A DNA stretch of 64,000 nt from UBA8190 sp003453695 (GCA_036796975.1 DAIRBY010000010.1:7970-71969); one strand, 5' to 3'. Positions 25,845-35,193 are shown, numbered from the stretch's first letter. Notes: a model not told the origin generated them from the sequence alone. A program made the numbers and translations.

Positions 25845-26787
25845 CGCCGGCACCGCGGGTACAGACGACCCCGTGACCGGCGACTCCCGGAGCCCGGCCC
25901 TGGTCATGCTGGCAGCGGGCATGGCGACCCGCTACGGCGGCGGCTGCAAGCCCTTGGCCCCCGTTGGCCTGCGCGGTGAGGCGGTCATCGACCTGAACGC
26001 CAGTGACGCCCGCCAGGCGGGCTTCGGCCGCATCGTGGTCGTCCTCGGCCCGCAGAGCGGGCCGGCCATCACGTACCACATCGAGCAGTGCTGGCCCGAC
26101 GGTCTCGACGTGGCGCTGGCCGAGCAGCGCTTCCCCCTCGGCACCGCCCATGCGGCGCTGTGCGCCCACCGGTTCGTGGGCGATGCGCCCTTCGCCTTGA
26201 TCAATGCCGACGACGTCTACGGCGCTCCCTCGCTCGAGGAGCTGTGCCGCTTTCTCATGCGGTCGGACGAACATGCCAACGTCGCCTACCGGCTGGCGGA
26301 CACCATCGTCAGCGACGAACCGGTCACCCGGGGAACGTGCACGGCCGATCCCGACGGCCGTCTCGTCGAGATGGTGGAGCGCAAGCGAGTGGCCCGGCGC
26401 CCCGACGGGCGCTTCGACAGCGACGACGGCAAGGAGCCGGCCGTGCTCGAGCCGGACACGCTGGTGTCGGTCAACCTGTGGGGACTGCACTCCTCGGTGT
26501 GGCCGGTCCTCGAGGCGGCGGTGGCCGCCGTCCACCCCGAGGTGAGCCCGGACGGGGAGCTCGAAGGGGAGCCGGCCGGCGACACCGAGGTGCTCCTCCC
26601 CGAGGTGATCGGCGCCATGGTGACGGGCAGGGGCGCCGGCCCGGCCCAGCCGGTGCGCGTGCTCGAGGGCATCGGTCGCTGCATCGGGGTGACCCATCCG
26701 GGCGACCTGCCCGTCGTCCGCACCGAGCTGGCCGTGATGGTGGGGCAAGGGATCCGATCCGAGCGGGTGTGGGGCGTGAGCGCGTGA
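25837..26787 (+). CDS. NTP-transferase-fold nucleotidyltransferase
   Basis: A 316-residue protein. The GT-A-type nucleotide-binding start ALVMLAAGMATRYGGGCKPLAPVG and the metal-binding ALINADDVYG are clear. The family makes nucleotide sugars from sugar phosphates and NTPs. The exact sugar is not evident, and the GGGCKPL loop differs from glucose-1-phosphate enzymes. ATG at 25837 overlaps the ketoacyl-synthase stop by 8 bases. Confidence 0.8.
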   Translation: MGDAGTAGTDDPVTGDSRSPALVMLAAGMATRYGGGCKPLAPVGLRGEAVIDLNASDARQAGFGRIVVVLGPQSGPAITYHIEQCWPDGLDVALAEQRFPLGTAHAALCAHRFVGDAPFALINADDVYGAPSLEELCRFLMRSDEHANVAYRLADTIVSDEPVTRGTCTADPDGRLVEMVERKRVARRPDGRFDSDDGKEPAVLEPDTLVSVNLWGLHSSVWPVLEAAVAAVHPEVSPDGELEGEPAGDTEVLLPEVIGAMVTGRGAGPAQPVRVLEGIGRCIGVTHPGDLPVVRTELAVMVGQGIRSERVWGVSA

Positions 26788-26808
26788 GGGGCGGCCGGTA
26801 AACGGCCA

Positions 26809-27099
26809 ATGAGCGACGACGAGCGCGCTGCCGTCGTCCGCCGCCGGGTCGTGGTGGCGGGCCGGGTACACGGCGTGGGCTTTCGCGCCTCGTGCGCCCG
26901 GCGCGCCCAGGCTCTCGGTGTGGCCGGGAGCGTCTCCAACCGGCCGGACGGGACGGTCGAGGCCGTCTTCGAGGGCGAGGCGGAGGCGGTCGACGCCATG
27001 GTGGGGTGGTCCCGGCACGGCCCGCCCATGGCCCAGGTGACCAGCGTGGACGTCTACGAGGAGGACCCGGCCGGCCTCCGCCGGTTCGCCGTCGTGTGA
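26809..27099 (+). CDS. acyP: Acylphosphatase
   Basis: A 96-residue ferredoxin-like small enzyme. The phosphate-binding GRVHGVGFRAS with its Arg and the catalytic Asn in GSVSNRPDGTVEAVFEG are both present. It hydrolyses acyl phosphates such as acetyl phosphate. It follows the nucleotidyltransferase gene by 21 bases. Confidence 0.92.
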   Translation: MSDDERAAVVRRRVVVAGRVHGVGFRASCARRAQALGVAGSVSNRPDGTVEAVFEGEAEAVDAMVGWSRHGPPMAQVTSVDVYEEDPAGLRRFAVV

Positions 27100-27578
27100 G
27101 CGCGGGGACGGGCCCGGTGCGGACCCCCGGACGCGGCGAAGCCCCGAGTAGCCGGATCGGCCGAAGCCGCCCGAACTCCTCGGGGCCAACGCCAGTCGGT
27201 TGACGGCCCGTCCCCGGGTCGGACGACCCCGGTCCGGAGCTGACACCGGCTGGTCCCAGGGAACCTCCGCTGCCCACACCGTCTTCCTGACCGAACGCTC
27301 GTCTCCGTACTCCTCCGGTGAACCACCTTTCGGCGTTCCTTCCGGGTTCTGTCCGGTCGTTTCCGTTCGGCTGGGTGACACTGTGCGCCCGGGGCAAAAA
27401 GGAGTCAACACCGATTCGCGAAATCCCGATGTTGTCCCCTGGATTTCTTCGGTCGTCCCCAACTCGACGCGCACCATCCCCAACGGCAGCCACGGCGGTC
27501 CCCAGGTCTTCCCCAAGCGAATGGCGGACCCTCCGCCTGTCGTCGCCGTGACGACGGCAGGGCGCCAGGCCCCTGCTC
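27100..27578. other. Gene-free convergent region of 479 bases
   Basis: Two genes converge on this stretch (acyP from the left, the LuxR-type regulator from the right), so promoters are not expected. No reading frame here has a convincing start, ribosome site or recognisable protein. Base composition is less G/C-rich around 27300-27480 than in neighbouring genes. It contains the phased TCCCC array listed separately. Relics of a lost gene or a non-coding RNA are possible; neither can be shown. Confidence 0.5.
27435..27514. repeat. TCCCC motifs at 21-base spacing
   Basis: TCCCC begins at 27435, 27456, 27477, 27499 and 27510, giving spacings of 21, 21, 22 and 11 bases, that is, two helical turns or one. 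Most copies are followed by A (TCCCCA). On the other strand it reads TGGGGA. Intervening sequence is not repeated, so this looks like a phased binding-site array or chance rather than a duplicated unit. Confidence 0.5.
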
Positions 27579-30500
27579 TCAAGCGAAGGGGTCCAGCCCC
27601 GCCCGGCGCCCAATCTCGCCCGCCTCGTACCGGCTGCCGGCGTCCAGCTTGCGCAGGAGGCTCGAGACGTGGACACTCACCGTCTTCTTGCTGATGAAGA
27701 GGGCGGCCGAGATCTGCCCGTCGGTCTTTCCCGCGGCGAGCTGGGCGAGCACCTCGGCCTCCCGAGCCGTGATCCCGAGGTCGCTCGCCATCCGGGTCAG
27801 GCGCCGCTGGTCCTCGGTGCCCGGCTCGAGGGCGATGCCGGCCCGCTGGGCGAGCGCCTCCACCCGGCTCACCAGGGGGCGCGCACCGAGTCCGACAGCC
27901 GTGCGCCACGCGTCGCGGAGGAGATCGCGCGCCTGGGCGCGGCGCGACCGCGTGGCGAGCAGGGCGTCAGCGTGGCGCCACTGGCAGTAGGCGGTCTCGA
28001 AGGGTTGACCGAGCTGCCTCCACTGCCTCTCCGCCGATTCCCAAGCGGACGGGTCGGAGCGGTCCAGCCTGGTGGCCTCGGCGATGCACAGGGCGACCAT
28101 GGCCTGCGCCCGCGGGGCGCCGGTCGCGCTCTCGCCACCGGAGCGGGCCACGACCTCACCGGCATGTTCGGCGAGCTCGCCCGCCAGGAGCTGCAGCTTG
28201 ACGGGGTCGTGTCGTCGTCCGGCGACTCGTGCCTGTTCCAGCGTGTCCGCCAGGGCCTGGGCCCCCTTGGCGCACATCTCCGGGATGACGTCGCTGTCGT
28301 CGGTGCTCGCCGCCAGGGCCAGAGCCCGCTCGACTGCCTCGTATCCCTCCCACGGCCTCCCCTCGAGAAGAGCGAGCTCCGCGAGGCGCACCAGGACGGT
28401 CCCACGGAATTGGACGTCGTCGAGCTGCTCGGTGTTGCGGTCGATGATCGCGATCTCGTGTGCCGCCTCCTCGAGATTCCCGCGGCGAAGAGCGAGCATC
28501 GAGCGGACCATCCCCGGGTGGTTCCCGCAGTTGCCCATGAGGCTGCCGACCAGGGCGACGGTGGCCTCGGCCTCGTCCCATCGGCCGAGGTCGACCAGGG
28601 CCTCGGCAGCGTTGAGGGCGGCGCCCTGGAACCGGATGCCGCCGAGATCCTCGTCGGACGAGGCGCTGGAGCGCACGAGCTCGACGGCCTCCTCCAGCCT
28701 GCCCGCCGTGTAGAGGAGGGAGCTCAGGTTCGAATAGCCCCGGCTGATGTCCTCGGGGCTTCGCAAGTCCTCGGCGGTCCTGAGGGCGTCCCGCAGCATC
28801 TCTATGCCCTCGTCCCTGAGTCCCAGATAGCTCAGGCACACCCCGAGCGTGTTCAGGGCGTGGCCCTCCTCCCGTCTGGCGCCGGCCGCCTTCGCAACCG
28901 AGATCGCCCGTCGACAAACCAGCTCTCCCTCGCGAAATCGCGACATGAGCATCAGACAGCGGGCCTTCTCGGACAGCGTCCGGGCCAGCTCAATTGTGGG
29001 TTCGTCGGTGGGGATCAGCGCCTCGGCAGCAGCCAGCGCCTCGAACGACGCCGGCGGGTCGGCCAACGCCCATTGGTTGCGGGCCAATCGGACGTATGCC
29101 ATCGCCCTCCGCAAGGGGTCCGCTTCACCGTCGAGGACGACCAAGGCGGTTCGGGCCAGCTCGATCGACCGTTCGCCCGCGCCGGCCAGATAGGCAGCGT
29201 CGGCGGCGCGTTCGACGAGCGTGGCCCGATCGACCATCGAAGACGCCGCTTCGGGCCCGAGCTGGTCGTAGGCGTCCAGCGCGTGCTCCAAGTGGGCGAT
29301 CGCCTCCTCGAAGGCGAAGACCTCGAGCGCGGAATCGGCGGCCGCCAGGGCGCTGCACAGGGCCTCGTTCCATAATCCCGCTGCCCACCAGTGGGCGGCG
29401 AGCTCTGCCTCGGGCACACCTTGGCCAGCGGGGGCGGTGGGCGCGTACGAACGCAGCGCCTCGGCGATCCGGCGGTGGACACGGATCCGCTCACCGGGCA
29501 GGAGCGATCCGTACACCGCCTCGCGCACGAGCTCGTGTCGGAAGCGGTACCCGGTTCCTCGGTCCGACGGCACGACCACCTGGCGCCCGATGCACTCCCT
29601 GACGGCGGTGTCGAACTCGAGCTCTCCGAGGCCGGTGGCCTCGAGGAGCAGCGCGTGACGAGCTTCCACGCCCAGAGCAGAGGCGGCGCCGAGCACCGTT
29701 GCCGCCTGGGACGACAGTCCGGCGAGCCTGCTGGCGACGGCACCGGTCAACGTGGGCGACCAGGCACCGACGGCGCCGGCGGCGACCAGCTCCTCGACGA
29801 AGAAGGGGTTGCCGGCAGACCGCGAGCGCAAGGCGTCTACCAGCGTCCGTTCGGGACGGCGGCCGAGGATCGCCGAGACGAAGGCGACGAGATCGAGCTC
29901 GTCGAGCCCACCGAGCAGGATCGTGCTCACCTGAGGCAGTCGCCCCAGCTCGACGACGGCGTTCTCCAACGGGTCGCCGGTCCGCACCTCGTCGATGCGG
30001 TAGGTGCATACGACGATCAGTTTCGACGAGCCGGCGCCGCGGGTCACGAAGTCGACGACGCCCAACGACGCGGCGTCGCTCCATTGCAGGTCCTCGAGCA
30101 CGAGCAGGGTGGGCGTCGCCTCGCTCAAGACGGCGAGGGATCGGAGGATGACCTCGAGCAGCCACACCTTGGCCATCGTCCCGGGGACCGGCCGCGGCGG
30201 AGACTCCGCCGGCGCGCCGCCCGCCAACGGCAAGCCGAGGGCTCCGAAGGCGGGACCGAGGACGCTGTTGGCGAGGTCCGTCGGCAGCTGGTGCTCGAGG
30301 TCACGCAGGGCGGAGACCATCACCCCGTACGGCAAGCCCCTTCCCTCGAGCGGCGTGGCACCCCCGACGGCGACACGGAAGCCGAGCAGACGGGCGCGGC
30401 CCGACAGCTCGTCGACGAGCCGGGTCTTCCCCATCCCGGCCTCACCCCCGACGAACACGGTGGCGCTCCCCGCCGTGGGCACCTGCTCGAGGAGGGCGCC

Positions 30501-30686
30501 GAGCCGGGCCAGCTCGCCGGTTCTCCCGACGAACGGCACGCACCTGGCTCCTCCCGCCATGTGGGAAGTCTCGCGCCTGGCCTCTCGTATGTCGCCGGAC
30601 GACGCGTCGGCGGCGGCCCCCCGAGGGGAACCGCCGCCCGACGTCTGATCGGCGAGGGACGTCAACACGCCGCTCCGAAGTGGCAC
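27579..30686 (-). CDS. Large ATP-binding LuxR-family (LAL) transcriptional regulator
   Basis: A 1,035-residue protein. An AAA/STAND ATPase begins near residue 50 (FVGRTGELARL), with Walker A GGEAGMGKTRL at 80-90 and Walker B-like LLVLEDLQWSDAA. A long helical TPR-like middle follows. The C-terminal LuxR helix-turn-helix (ITAREAEVLAQLAAGKTDGQISAALFISKKTVSVHVSSLL) spans about 965-1015. Such MalT-like regulators couple ligand and ATP binding to activation. The GTG at 30686 overlaps the small membrane gene by 25 bases. The ATG at 30560, just before the ATPase domain, is an alternative, so the first 42 residues are uncertain. Confidence 0.88.
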   Translation of the reverse strand: MPLRSGVLTSLADQTSGGGSPRGAAADASSGDIREARRETSHMAGGARCVPFVGRTGELARLGALLEQVPTAGSATVFVGGEAGMGKTRLVDELSGRARLLGFRVAVGGATPLEGRGLPYGVMVSALRDLEHQLPTDLANSVLGPAFGALGLPLAGGAPAESPPRPVPGTMAKVWLLEVILRSLAVLSEATPTLLVLEDLQWSDAASLGVVDFVTRGAGSSKLIVVCTYRIDEVRTGDPLENAVVELGRLPQVSTILLGGLDELDLVAFVSAILGRRPERTLVDALRSRSAGNPFFVEELVAAGAVGAWSPTLTGAVASRLAGLSSQAATVLGAASALGVEARHALLLEATGLGELEFDTAVRECIGRQVVVPSDRGTGYRFRHELVREAVYGSLLPGERIRVHRRIAEALRSYAPTAPAGQGVPEAELAAHWWAAGLWNEALCSALAAADSALEVFAFEEAIAHLEHALDAYDQLGPEAASSMVDRATLVERAADAAYLAGAGERSIELARTALVVLDGEADPLRRAMAYVRLARNQWALADPPASFEALAAAEALIPTDEPTIELARTLSEKARCLMLMSRFREGELVCRRAISVAKAAGARREEGHALNTLGVCLSYLGLRDEGIEMLRDALRTAEDLRSPEDISRGYSNLSSLLYTAGRLEEAVELVRSSASSDEDLGGIRFQGAALNAAEALVDLGRWDEAEATVALVGSLMGNCGNHPGMVRSMLALRRGNLEEAAHEIAIIDRNTEQLDDVQFRGTVLVRLAELALLEGRPWEGYEAVERALALAASTDDSDVIPEMCAKGAQALADTLEQARVAGRRHDPVKLQLLAGELAEHAGEVVARSGGESATGAPRAQAMVALCIAEATRLDRSDPSAWESAERQWRQLGQPFETAYCQWRHADALLATRSRRAQARDLLRDAWRTAVGLGARPLVSRVEALAQRAGIALEPGTEDQRRLTRMASDLGITAREAEVLAQLAAGKTDGQISAALFISKKTVSVHVSSLLRKLDAGSRYEAGEIGRRAGLDPFA

Positions 30687-30907
30687 GTCACGACGCCGCT
30701 TCCGGGGACGGACGAACTGTTGAGCGGCGAGTAGACGGGCGTGGGCCTCTGGACGCCTGCCGCCGGCGAGCTACCGGTGGTGCGCCCGGCCACGAAGGCC
30801 GCGGTCAGGAGGACAACGATTGCCACAGCCAACAGCACGACGCGCAGTGCCCTGCTCATCGCCCGCGGGTAATCGAGGGGGGTGGTGATGGAGGGGGTGG
30901 TGGTCAC
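30662..30907 (-). CDS. Small single-span membrane protein
   Basis: An 81-residue protein. The GTG at 30907 has an excellent ribosome site (AAAGGA, 8-9 bases upstream). Residues 20-41 form one hydrophobic helix (RVVLLAVAIVVLLTAAFVAG), then a Pro/Ser-rich tail ends CHFGAAC with two cysteines, likely outside the cell. I do not recognise the family. It overlaps the start of the giant LuxR-type regulator and is probably co-transcribed with it, so it could feed a membrane signal to that regulator; this is an inference from position only. Confidence 0.65.
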   Translation of the reverse strand: MTTTPSITTPLDYPRAMSRALRVVLLAVAIVVLLTAAFVAGRTTGSSPAAGVQRPTPVYSPLNSSSVPGSGVVTCHFGAAC

Positions 30908-31049
30908 GGCCTGGTTCCTTTCGCATTCTCCGGGCCGCCTCTCGGGCCCGGCTAGGAATCAGGATGCGCCGCGCCGGCCACGCCCACATCGGGAGATCTC
31001 CTTAGATCGCCCCCGGCCTCTCCGTATCGCGCCGGGGCTTGGGGCTACG

Positions 31050-31532
31050 TCAAGCGCCGGCGTCAAGAGGGGGCTCGGGGCCACGGCCCCGCTCGCCGGC
31101 CTCGAGCAGGCGGCCGATCTCGGCCACCTCGGTGGCGACGGAGTGTGCGAACCACGACCGGGCGGCGGCGTCGTAGACGGTGCCGAGCAACCCGTGTCCG
31201 AAGTCCATCTCCTCCACGTGGTGGAGCCGGGTGCCACCGGGGACCTCCTCGATCTCGAACCAGGCGTGCAGCCCTCTCGGGACCCCGTGCTCCAAGGTCA
31301 CGTCGATGCTCGTGGGCCGCTTCCACCGGTAGCGGGTGATGACGGATCCCGGGAACCGGCCCATGAACTTGCCGTCCTCACGGGCGATCATCCCATCGGA
31401 GGTGTCGGCCAGCTTCGTGACCCACACCATCTTGGTGTCCGCCTTGGTGTACTGCGCCGGGTCGAGGACGAAGTCGAAGACCTCCTCGGGTGTCACTCCC
31501 CGGACGAATGCGGTCCCTTCACCCCGTATCAC
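31050..31532 (-). CDS. SRPBCC-family (polyketide cyclase/START-like) protein
   Basis: A 160-residue helix-grip protein. Typical blocks are GTAFVRGVTPEEVFDFVLDP at the N-terminus, the central strands around VTLEHGVPRGLHAWFEIEEV, and the long C-terminal helix AARSWFAHSVATEVAEIGRLL. It probably binds a hydrophobic ligand; the activity is unknown. The GTG at 31532 is preferred because GAGGAG lies 7 bases upstream; a TAGGGT -10 box is at 31604-31609. Confidence 0.8.
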   Translation of the reverse strand: MIRGEGTAFVRGVTPEEVFDFVLDPAQYTKADTKMVWVTKLADTSDGMIAREDGKFMGRFPGSVITRYRWKRPTSIDVTLEHGVPRGLHAWFEIEEVPGGTRLHHVEEMDFGHGLLGTVYDAAARSWFAHSVATEVAEIGRLLEAGERGRGPEPPLDAGA

Positions 31533-31755
31533 CCAACCGCTCCTCTCCGTGCACAGCCAATTGACAGGACGCCGGACCCGCCACGGGCGTCGTACCAAGG
31601 CCGACCCTAGTGCGTCGCTCGAGCAGCGCAACCCCAGGTCTTGCCGTCGCCCGGGGAGACCGGTGCAGGCCCAGGGACTGGTGGGTATGAAGACCGTCGC
31701 GGAGAACCGACGCCATATTCACGGCGACCCCGGCGACGATTCGGAGGACGACATC

Positions 31756-32319
31756 ATGACCGGTTCCGGCGACATGCACACCAATGTGGTCCAGCTGCTC
31801 CTGGCAGACCACCGGCAGGCGGAGCAGTTGCTCGAACGGTTCCACGACACGCCGGCAGACCAGCGGGACGAGGCCTTCTGCGAGTTGACCTACACACTCG
31901 TCCGTCACGAGGTGGCCGAGGAGGAGGTGGTGTACCCGGCGCTGCGCAGGTACGTGGACGGCGGCGACGACCTCGCCGACATGCGCATCGCCGAGCAGGC
32001 CAAGGCCGAGGAGCTGTTGGCCGAGATGGAGAGAGCCGGCGTGATGAGCGCCGAGTTCCCGGCCATGTTCAACACCTTGCGTTCCGAGGTCCTGGCTCAC
32101 GCAGAGGCGGAGGAGCAGTCGGTGTTCCCCGAGCTCACCACGAGCGTCAAAGCCGACGAGTTGCTGGAACTCGGCAAGCGCTTCGACATGGCCAAGAAAT
32201 TGGCGCCCACCCATCCTCATCCCCACGTGCCCGACACCCCGCCGGGCAACCTGGTGCTGGGGCCGGTGGCCGCCGTGGTGGACCGGGTGCGTGACGCCGT
32301 GCGGGGCGTGCGCACCTGA
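31756..32319 (+). CDS. Hemerythrin HHE-domain protein
   Basis: A 187-residue four-helix protein. The iron ligands are recognisable as DHRQAEQLLERFHD, VRHEVAEEEVVYPAL and HAEAEEQSVFPEL. It may bind a di-iron centre for oxygen or nitric-oxide sensing or scavenging. ATG at 31756 has GGAGG 8 bases upstream; an earlier in-frame ATG (31687) lacks a good site. A His/Pro-rich stretch near residue 155 (THPHPHVPD) leads to a short C-terminal tail. Confidence 0.88.
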   Translation: MTGSGDMHTNVVQLLLADHRQAEQLLERFHDTPADQRDEAFCELTYTLVRHEVAEEEVVYPALRRYVDGGDDLADMRIAEQAKAEELLAEMERAGVMSAEFPAMFNTLRSEVLAHAEAEEQSVFPELTTSVKADELLELGKRFDMAKKLAPTHPHPHVPDTPPGNLVLGPVAAVVDRVRDAVRGVRT

Positions 32320-32321
32320 GC

Positions 32322-33350
32322 TCAGCGCACCATGAGGAAGGTGATCAGCGCGGCCAGATAGGCGGCGTAGCCCGCCAGGATCATTGAGCCGTCGAGGCGT
32401 CTCAGGGCGCGCCGGACACCGGCCAGCGCCAGGGCGAGGGCGGTGAGGGCGAGTGCGAAGGCGGCAACCAGCACTGCTCCCCCGTCGCTCGCCACGCCCA
32501 CGATCGACGCCGGCACCAGCAGGCCGAGCACGACGTTCAGGTTGTTGGAGTTGAGGGCCTCGCTGAGCACAGCTGCGCCGCGTCCCCGCCTGGCCAGGTA
32601 CACGCCCGCCACCGCATTGGGCAAGCTGGTCACCGCCGCCAGCAGCACCGCCCCGATCACCAGATCCGGGACGCCGAAGTGGTGGCCGACCCCGGTGGCA
32701 GCGCCCTCCATGAGGATGGAGGAGCCGATCACGACGGCCAGTGCGCCCACGCCCAGCACGACGTCACGACGATCGCCACGACCGGGCAGGATCGCTTCTC
32801 TCAGCTCGGCTTCCTCCTCGAAGACGGCTTGTTCGAGCCACCGGCTGGCCCGCTCCGGCACACCGAGGCGCCGGGCGGTCCGGGGCCATCCGCACACCAC
32901 GACGTAGGGGCCGAAGGCGACGAGGGCGAGCAGCAGGCCGGCGCCGGCTGGGAACAGCGACCCCGAGGTACCCAGGGCGACCAGGGCCACCCACAGCGCC
33001 ACCACCCCGCTCAGGGCGATGACGCGTCCGTGCAGGCGGATGCGGCCCGCCACCACCGCACCCAGCCCGAGCAGGGCGGCGACGTTGAACACGTTCGAGC
33101 CGAGCACGACCCCGGCGCCGACCTGGCGCTGATGCCGAGCCATGGCCGTCACCGCCGAGGTGATCTCGGGGCCGTTGGCGGCGAGTGCGGCGGCCAGCCC
33201 CAGCATGGCCTCGGACAGCCCGAGGCGGGCGCCGACCCGTTCCAGGCAGCGCGCCAGTCCGGCGCTGGCGGCCAGGGCCAGAGCGGCGGCGGCGCCCAGC
33301 ACGACGACTTCGGCCCACACCGGAGCCGCCAGCGTGGTCGCAGTTGCCAT
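32322..33350 (-). CDS. Sodium/calcium-exchanger-family membrane protein
   Basis: A 342-residue CaCA-fold transporter with ten or eleven helices. The first alpha repeat is LGLAAALAANGPEITSAVTAM..LGSNVFNVAALLG and the second is VLLAAVTSLPNAVAGVYLA..SNNLNVVLGL. The usual acidic residue of the second repeat is replaced (SLPNA), which may alter ion choice. ATG at 33350 has an ideal GGGAGGAG site 7 bases upstream. It is a single gene, convergent with the hemerythrin gene and separated from it by two bases. Confidence 0.85.
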   Translation of the reverse strand: MATATTLAAPVWAEVVVLGAAAALALAASAGLARCLERVGARLGLSEAMLGLAAALAANGPEITSAVTAMARHQRQVGAGVVLGSNVFNVAALLGLGAVVAGRIRLHGRVIALSGVVALWVALVALGTSGSLFPAGAGLLLALVAFGPYVVVCGWPRTARRLGVPERASRWLEQAVFEEEAELREAILPGRGDRRDVVLGVGALAVVIGSSILMEGAATGVGHHFGVPDLVIGAVLLAAVTSLPNAVAGVYLARRGRGAAVLSEALNSNNLNVVLGLLVPASIVGVASDGGAVLVAAFALALTALALALAGVRRALRRLDGSMILAGYAAYLAALITFLMVR

Positions 33351-33471
33351 GGTCGGGCTCCTCCCGCGTGAGATGAGAGTGCCGACCAGGCTTCCCGGCG
33401 CGCCGAAGGAAAAGTGTAGGGGCACTGCGACTCACCGGGATGGGGCTCACCGGGACGGGTACGCGACGAGC

Positions 33472-35193
33472 TCAGCCCGCCTGGGTCGGGAACCACCCCT
33501 CCACGGCGCGCCCCGGCACCTCGAGCAATCGCCTCCAGGCCGCGCCGGCTTCGGCGCGGTCGACGAGTTCGAGACGGACCGGCGCTCCGGGGGCCAGGTG
33601 CGCCAAGCGGTGCAGGTCGGCGGCGATGACCACGGCGCCGACCCGGTAGCCCCCCACCGTGGCGTGGTCCGGGCCGAGCACGATGGCTTCTCCACCCGGG
33701 GGGAGCTGCACGGCCCCGGCCACCATCCCGCGCGACGGCATGGTGCCGCCGGCCGGCAGAGAACGACGTGGCGTGCGCTCCTCGGAGTCGTCGTGGCGGA
33801 CGAGGCGGATGCCGACACGATTGCTGTCCGGGGCCACTCGCCATTCGCCTGCCACCGCGCCCTGCGGGTGCTCGTCGGCGGTGTCGCCGCCCGGCTCGTG
33901 CTCTGCGTCCGGGCCGGTCAGCACGCGCAGGACGGCGGGAGGCGTGTCGTCACGAGGCATGTGCAGGGCGCCGCGAGGACGCCCGGCTCGGCCCACGCCC
34001 ACCATGTCGCCCACTCGCAGCGGGCCGGGCCCGAGTCCGCACAGCAGGTCCGACGAACGACTCCCGAGCACAGGCGGGACGTCCATGCCCCCGCTCACCG
34101 CCAGCGTGGCCCGCACGACCCCGCCGAGCGAGCCCGCCTCGAGTATCTGGCCGTCGTGGAGGGGCACGACCTGTGCCGGCGGGACGGCCTTGCCGTCCAC
34201 GACCAAGGGCACGGCCTCGTCGCTCCAGGGGTCGCCGATCACGACGGCGTGCATGTCGTGGTGGGCGCGCAGGCGAGGGCCCCGGCCGGTGATCTCGAGC
34301 ACCGCCTCGTCGTCTCCGTTCCCCACGAGGCGATTGGCCAGGCGACGCGACAACTCGTCGGCGGTGCCAGCCCGGGGAACGCCGAAGGCGGCCACGGCGC
34401 GTCTGCCCGCATCCTCGACCAGGGAGCAGGCGCCGGGTTCGAGCACCTCCAGGGCGGGCGCCGCCCGGGTGAGCGGACCACGCCGACGGGCCGGCAGCGG
34501 TGACGGCTCTGCACCCGACGGGCACAGGCGCACCCGACGGCCCGGTGCCAGCACGGCGTAGGGCGGTGCCGACTCGTCGAACAGCACCTCGCCCGTGCGA
34601 CCGACGAGATGCCACCCGCCCGGCGTGTCCTGGGGATAGATGCCGGCAAACCCGCCGCCGATGGCGACGGACCCGGCGGGAACGGCGGGCCGGGGGCGGG
34701 CTCGCCTGGGCACGGCTGCCAACGGGGGCGGCAGACCGACCAAGTAGCCGAAGCCGGGGGCGAAGCCGACGAAGGCGACGCGCAGCTCGGCCCCGCCCAC
34801 GAGGTCGACGACCTTCGTGGCGGACATCCCGGCCTGGCGGGCCACGTCGTCGAGGTCGGGCCCGTCGAAGCGCACTGCGATCTCGAGCACGTCGCCGGCG
34901 CCATCCTGCGGATCGTCTCCGCCCGCTCGGCCGTCGTTCTCGGCGGCCAGCCGGGTGACGACGTCGACCAGGGCGTCGAGGTCGGCTCCGGTGGGATCGA
35001 CCGTCACGGTGACGGTCCCGAGGCCGGCCACCACGTCTTGCACCCCGGGCCAGCTCCCGGCGCGCCGTTCGACGTCGAGACGGCGCGCCAGCAGCAGGGC
35101 GGCATCGACGTCACCGACATCGGCGAGCACGGCGGCGTCACCGAAGGGGCGCACCTCCACCCCACCGACAGGGCCCGCCCGGGAGCGGCTCAC
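33472..35193 (-). CDS. pxpBC: Fused 5-oxoprolinase subunits PxpB-PxpC
   Basis: A 573-residue fusion. Residues 1 to about 235 are PxpB/KipI-like (EVRPFGDAAVLADVGD, FVGFAPGFGYLVGLP, GGGFAGIYPQDTPGGWHLVG). The rest is PxpC/KipA-like biotin-carboxylase-type cyclophilin fold (VEDAGRRAVAAFGVPRAGTAD, GSRSSDLLCGLG, GPDHATVGGY). With PxpA it hydrolyses 5-oxoproline to glutamate using ATP. The GTG start overlaps the pxpA stop as GTGA. PxpB and PxpC are separate proteins in most bacteria, but fusions are known. Confidence 0.9.
   Translation of the reverse strand: MSRSRAGPVGGVEVRPFGDAAVLADVGDVDAALLLARRLDVERRAGSWPGVQDVVAGLGTVTVTVDPTGADLDALVDVVTRLAAENDGRAGGDDPQDGAGDVLEIAVRFDGPDLDDVARQAGMSATKVVDLVGGAELRVAFVGFAPGFGYLVGLPPPLAAVPRRARPRPAVPAGSVAIGGGFAGIYPQDTPGGWHLVGRTGEVLFDESAPPYAVLAPGRRVRLCPSGAEPSPLPARRRGPLTRAAPALEVLEPGACSLVEDAGRRAVAAFGVPRAGTADELSRRLANRLVGNGDDEAVLEITGRGPRLRAHHDMHAVVIGDPWSDEAVPLVVDGKAVPPAQVVPLHDGQILEAGSLGGVVRATLAVSGGMDVPPVLGSRSSDLLCGLGPGPLRVGDMVGVGRAGRPRGALHMPRDDTPPAVLRVLTGPDAEHEPGGDTADEHPQGAVAGEWRVAPDSNRVGIRLVRHDDSEERTPRRSLPAGGTMPSRGMVAGAVQLPPGGEAIVLGPDHATVGGYRVGAVVIAADLHRLAHLAPGAPVRLELVDRAEAGAAWRRLLEVPGRAVEGWFPTQAG

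Noticed and set aside
27435..27514. CRISPR array or tandem repeat.
   Set aside because: Only the five-base TCCCC motif recurs; the intervening bases do not form repeats of 20 or more bases and no cas genes are near.
27435..27514. G-quadruplex on the minus strand from the GGGG tracts.
   Set aside because: Loops of about 17 bases are too long for a typical stable quadruplex.
25684..27909. Minus-strand frame of 741 codons crossing the nucleotidyltransferase, acyP and the intergenic gap.
   Set aside because: It covers well-supported genes on the other strand and shows no recognisable domain. The part inside the gap (27200-27540) has no convincing start or ribosome site.
30771..30989. A 72-codon minus-strand frame with a good AAGGAG site before ATG at 30989.
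   Set aside because: It runs out of frame through the small membrane protein gene and is Arg/His/Pro-rich. The ribosome site is attractive, but the protein is not convincing. It could at most be a leader peptide.
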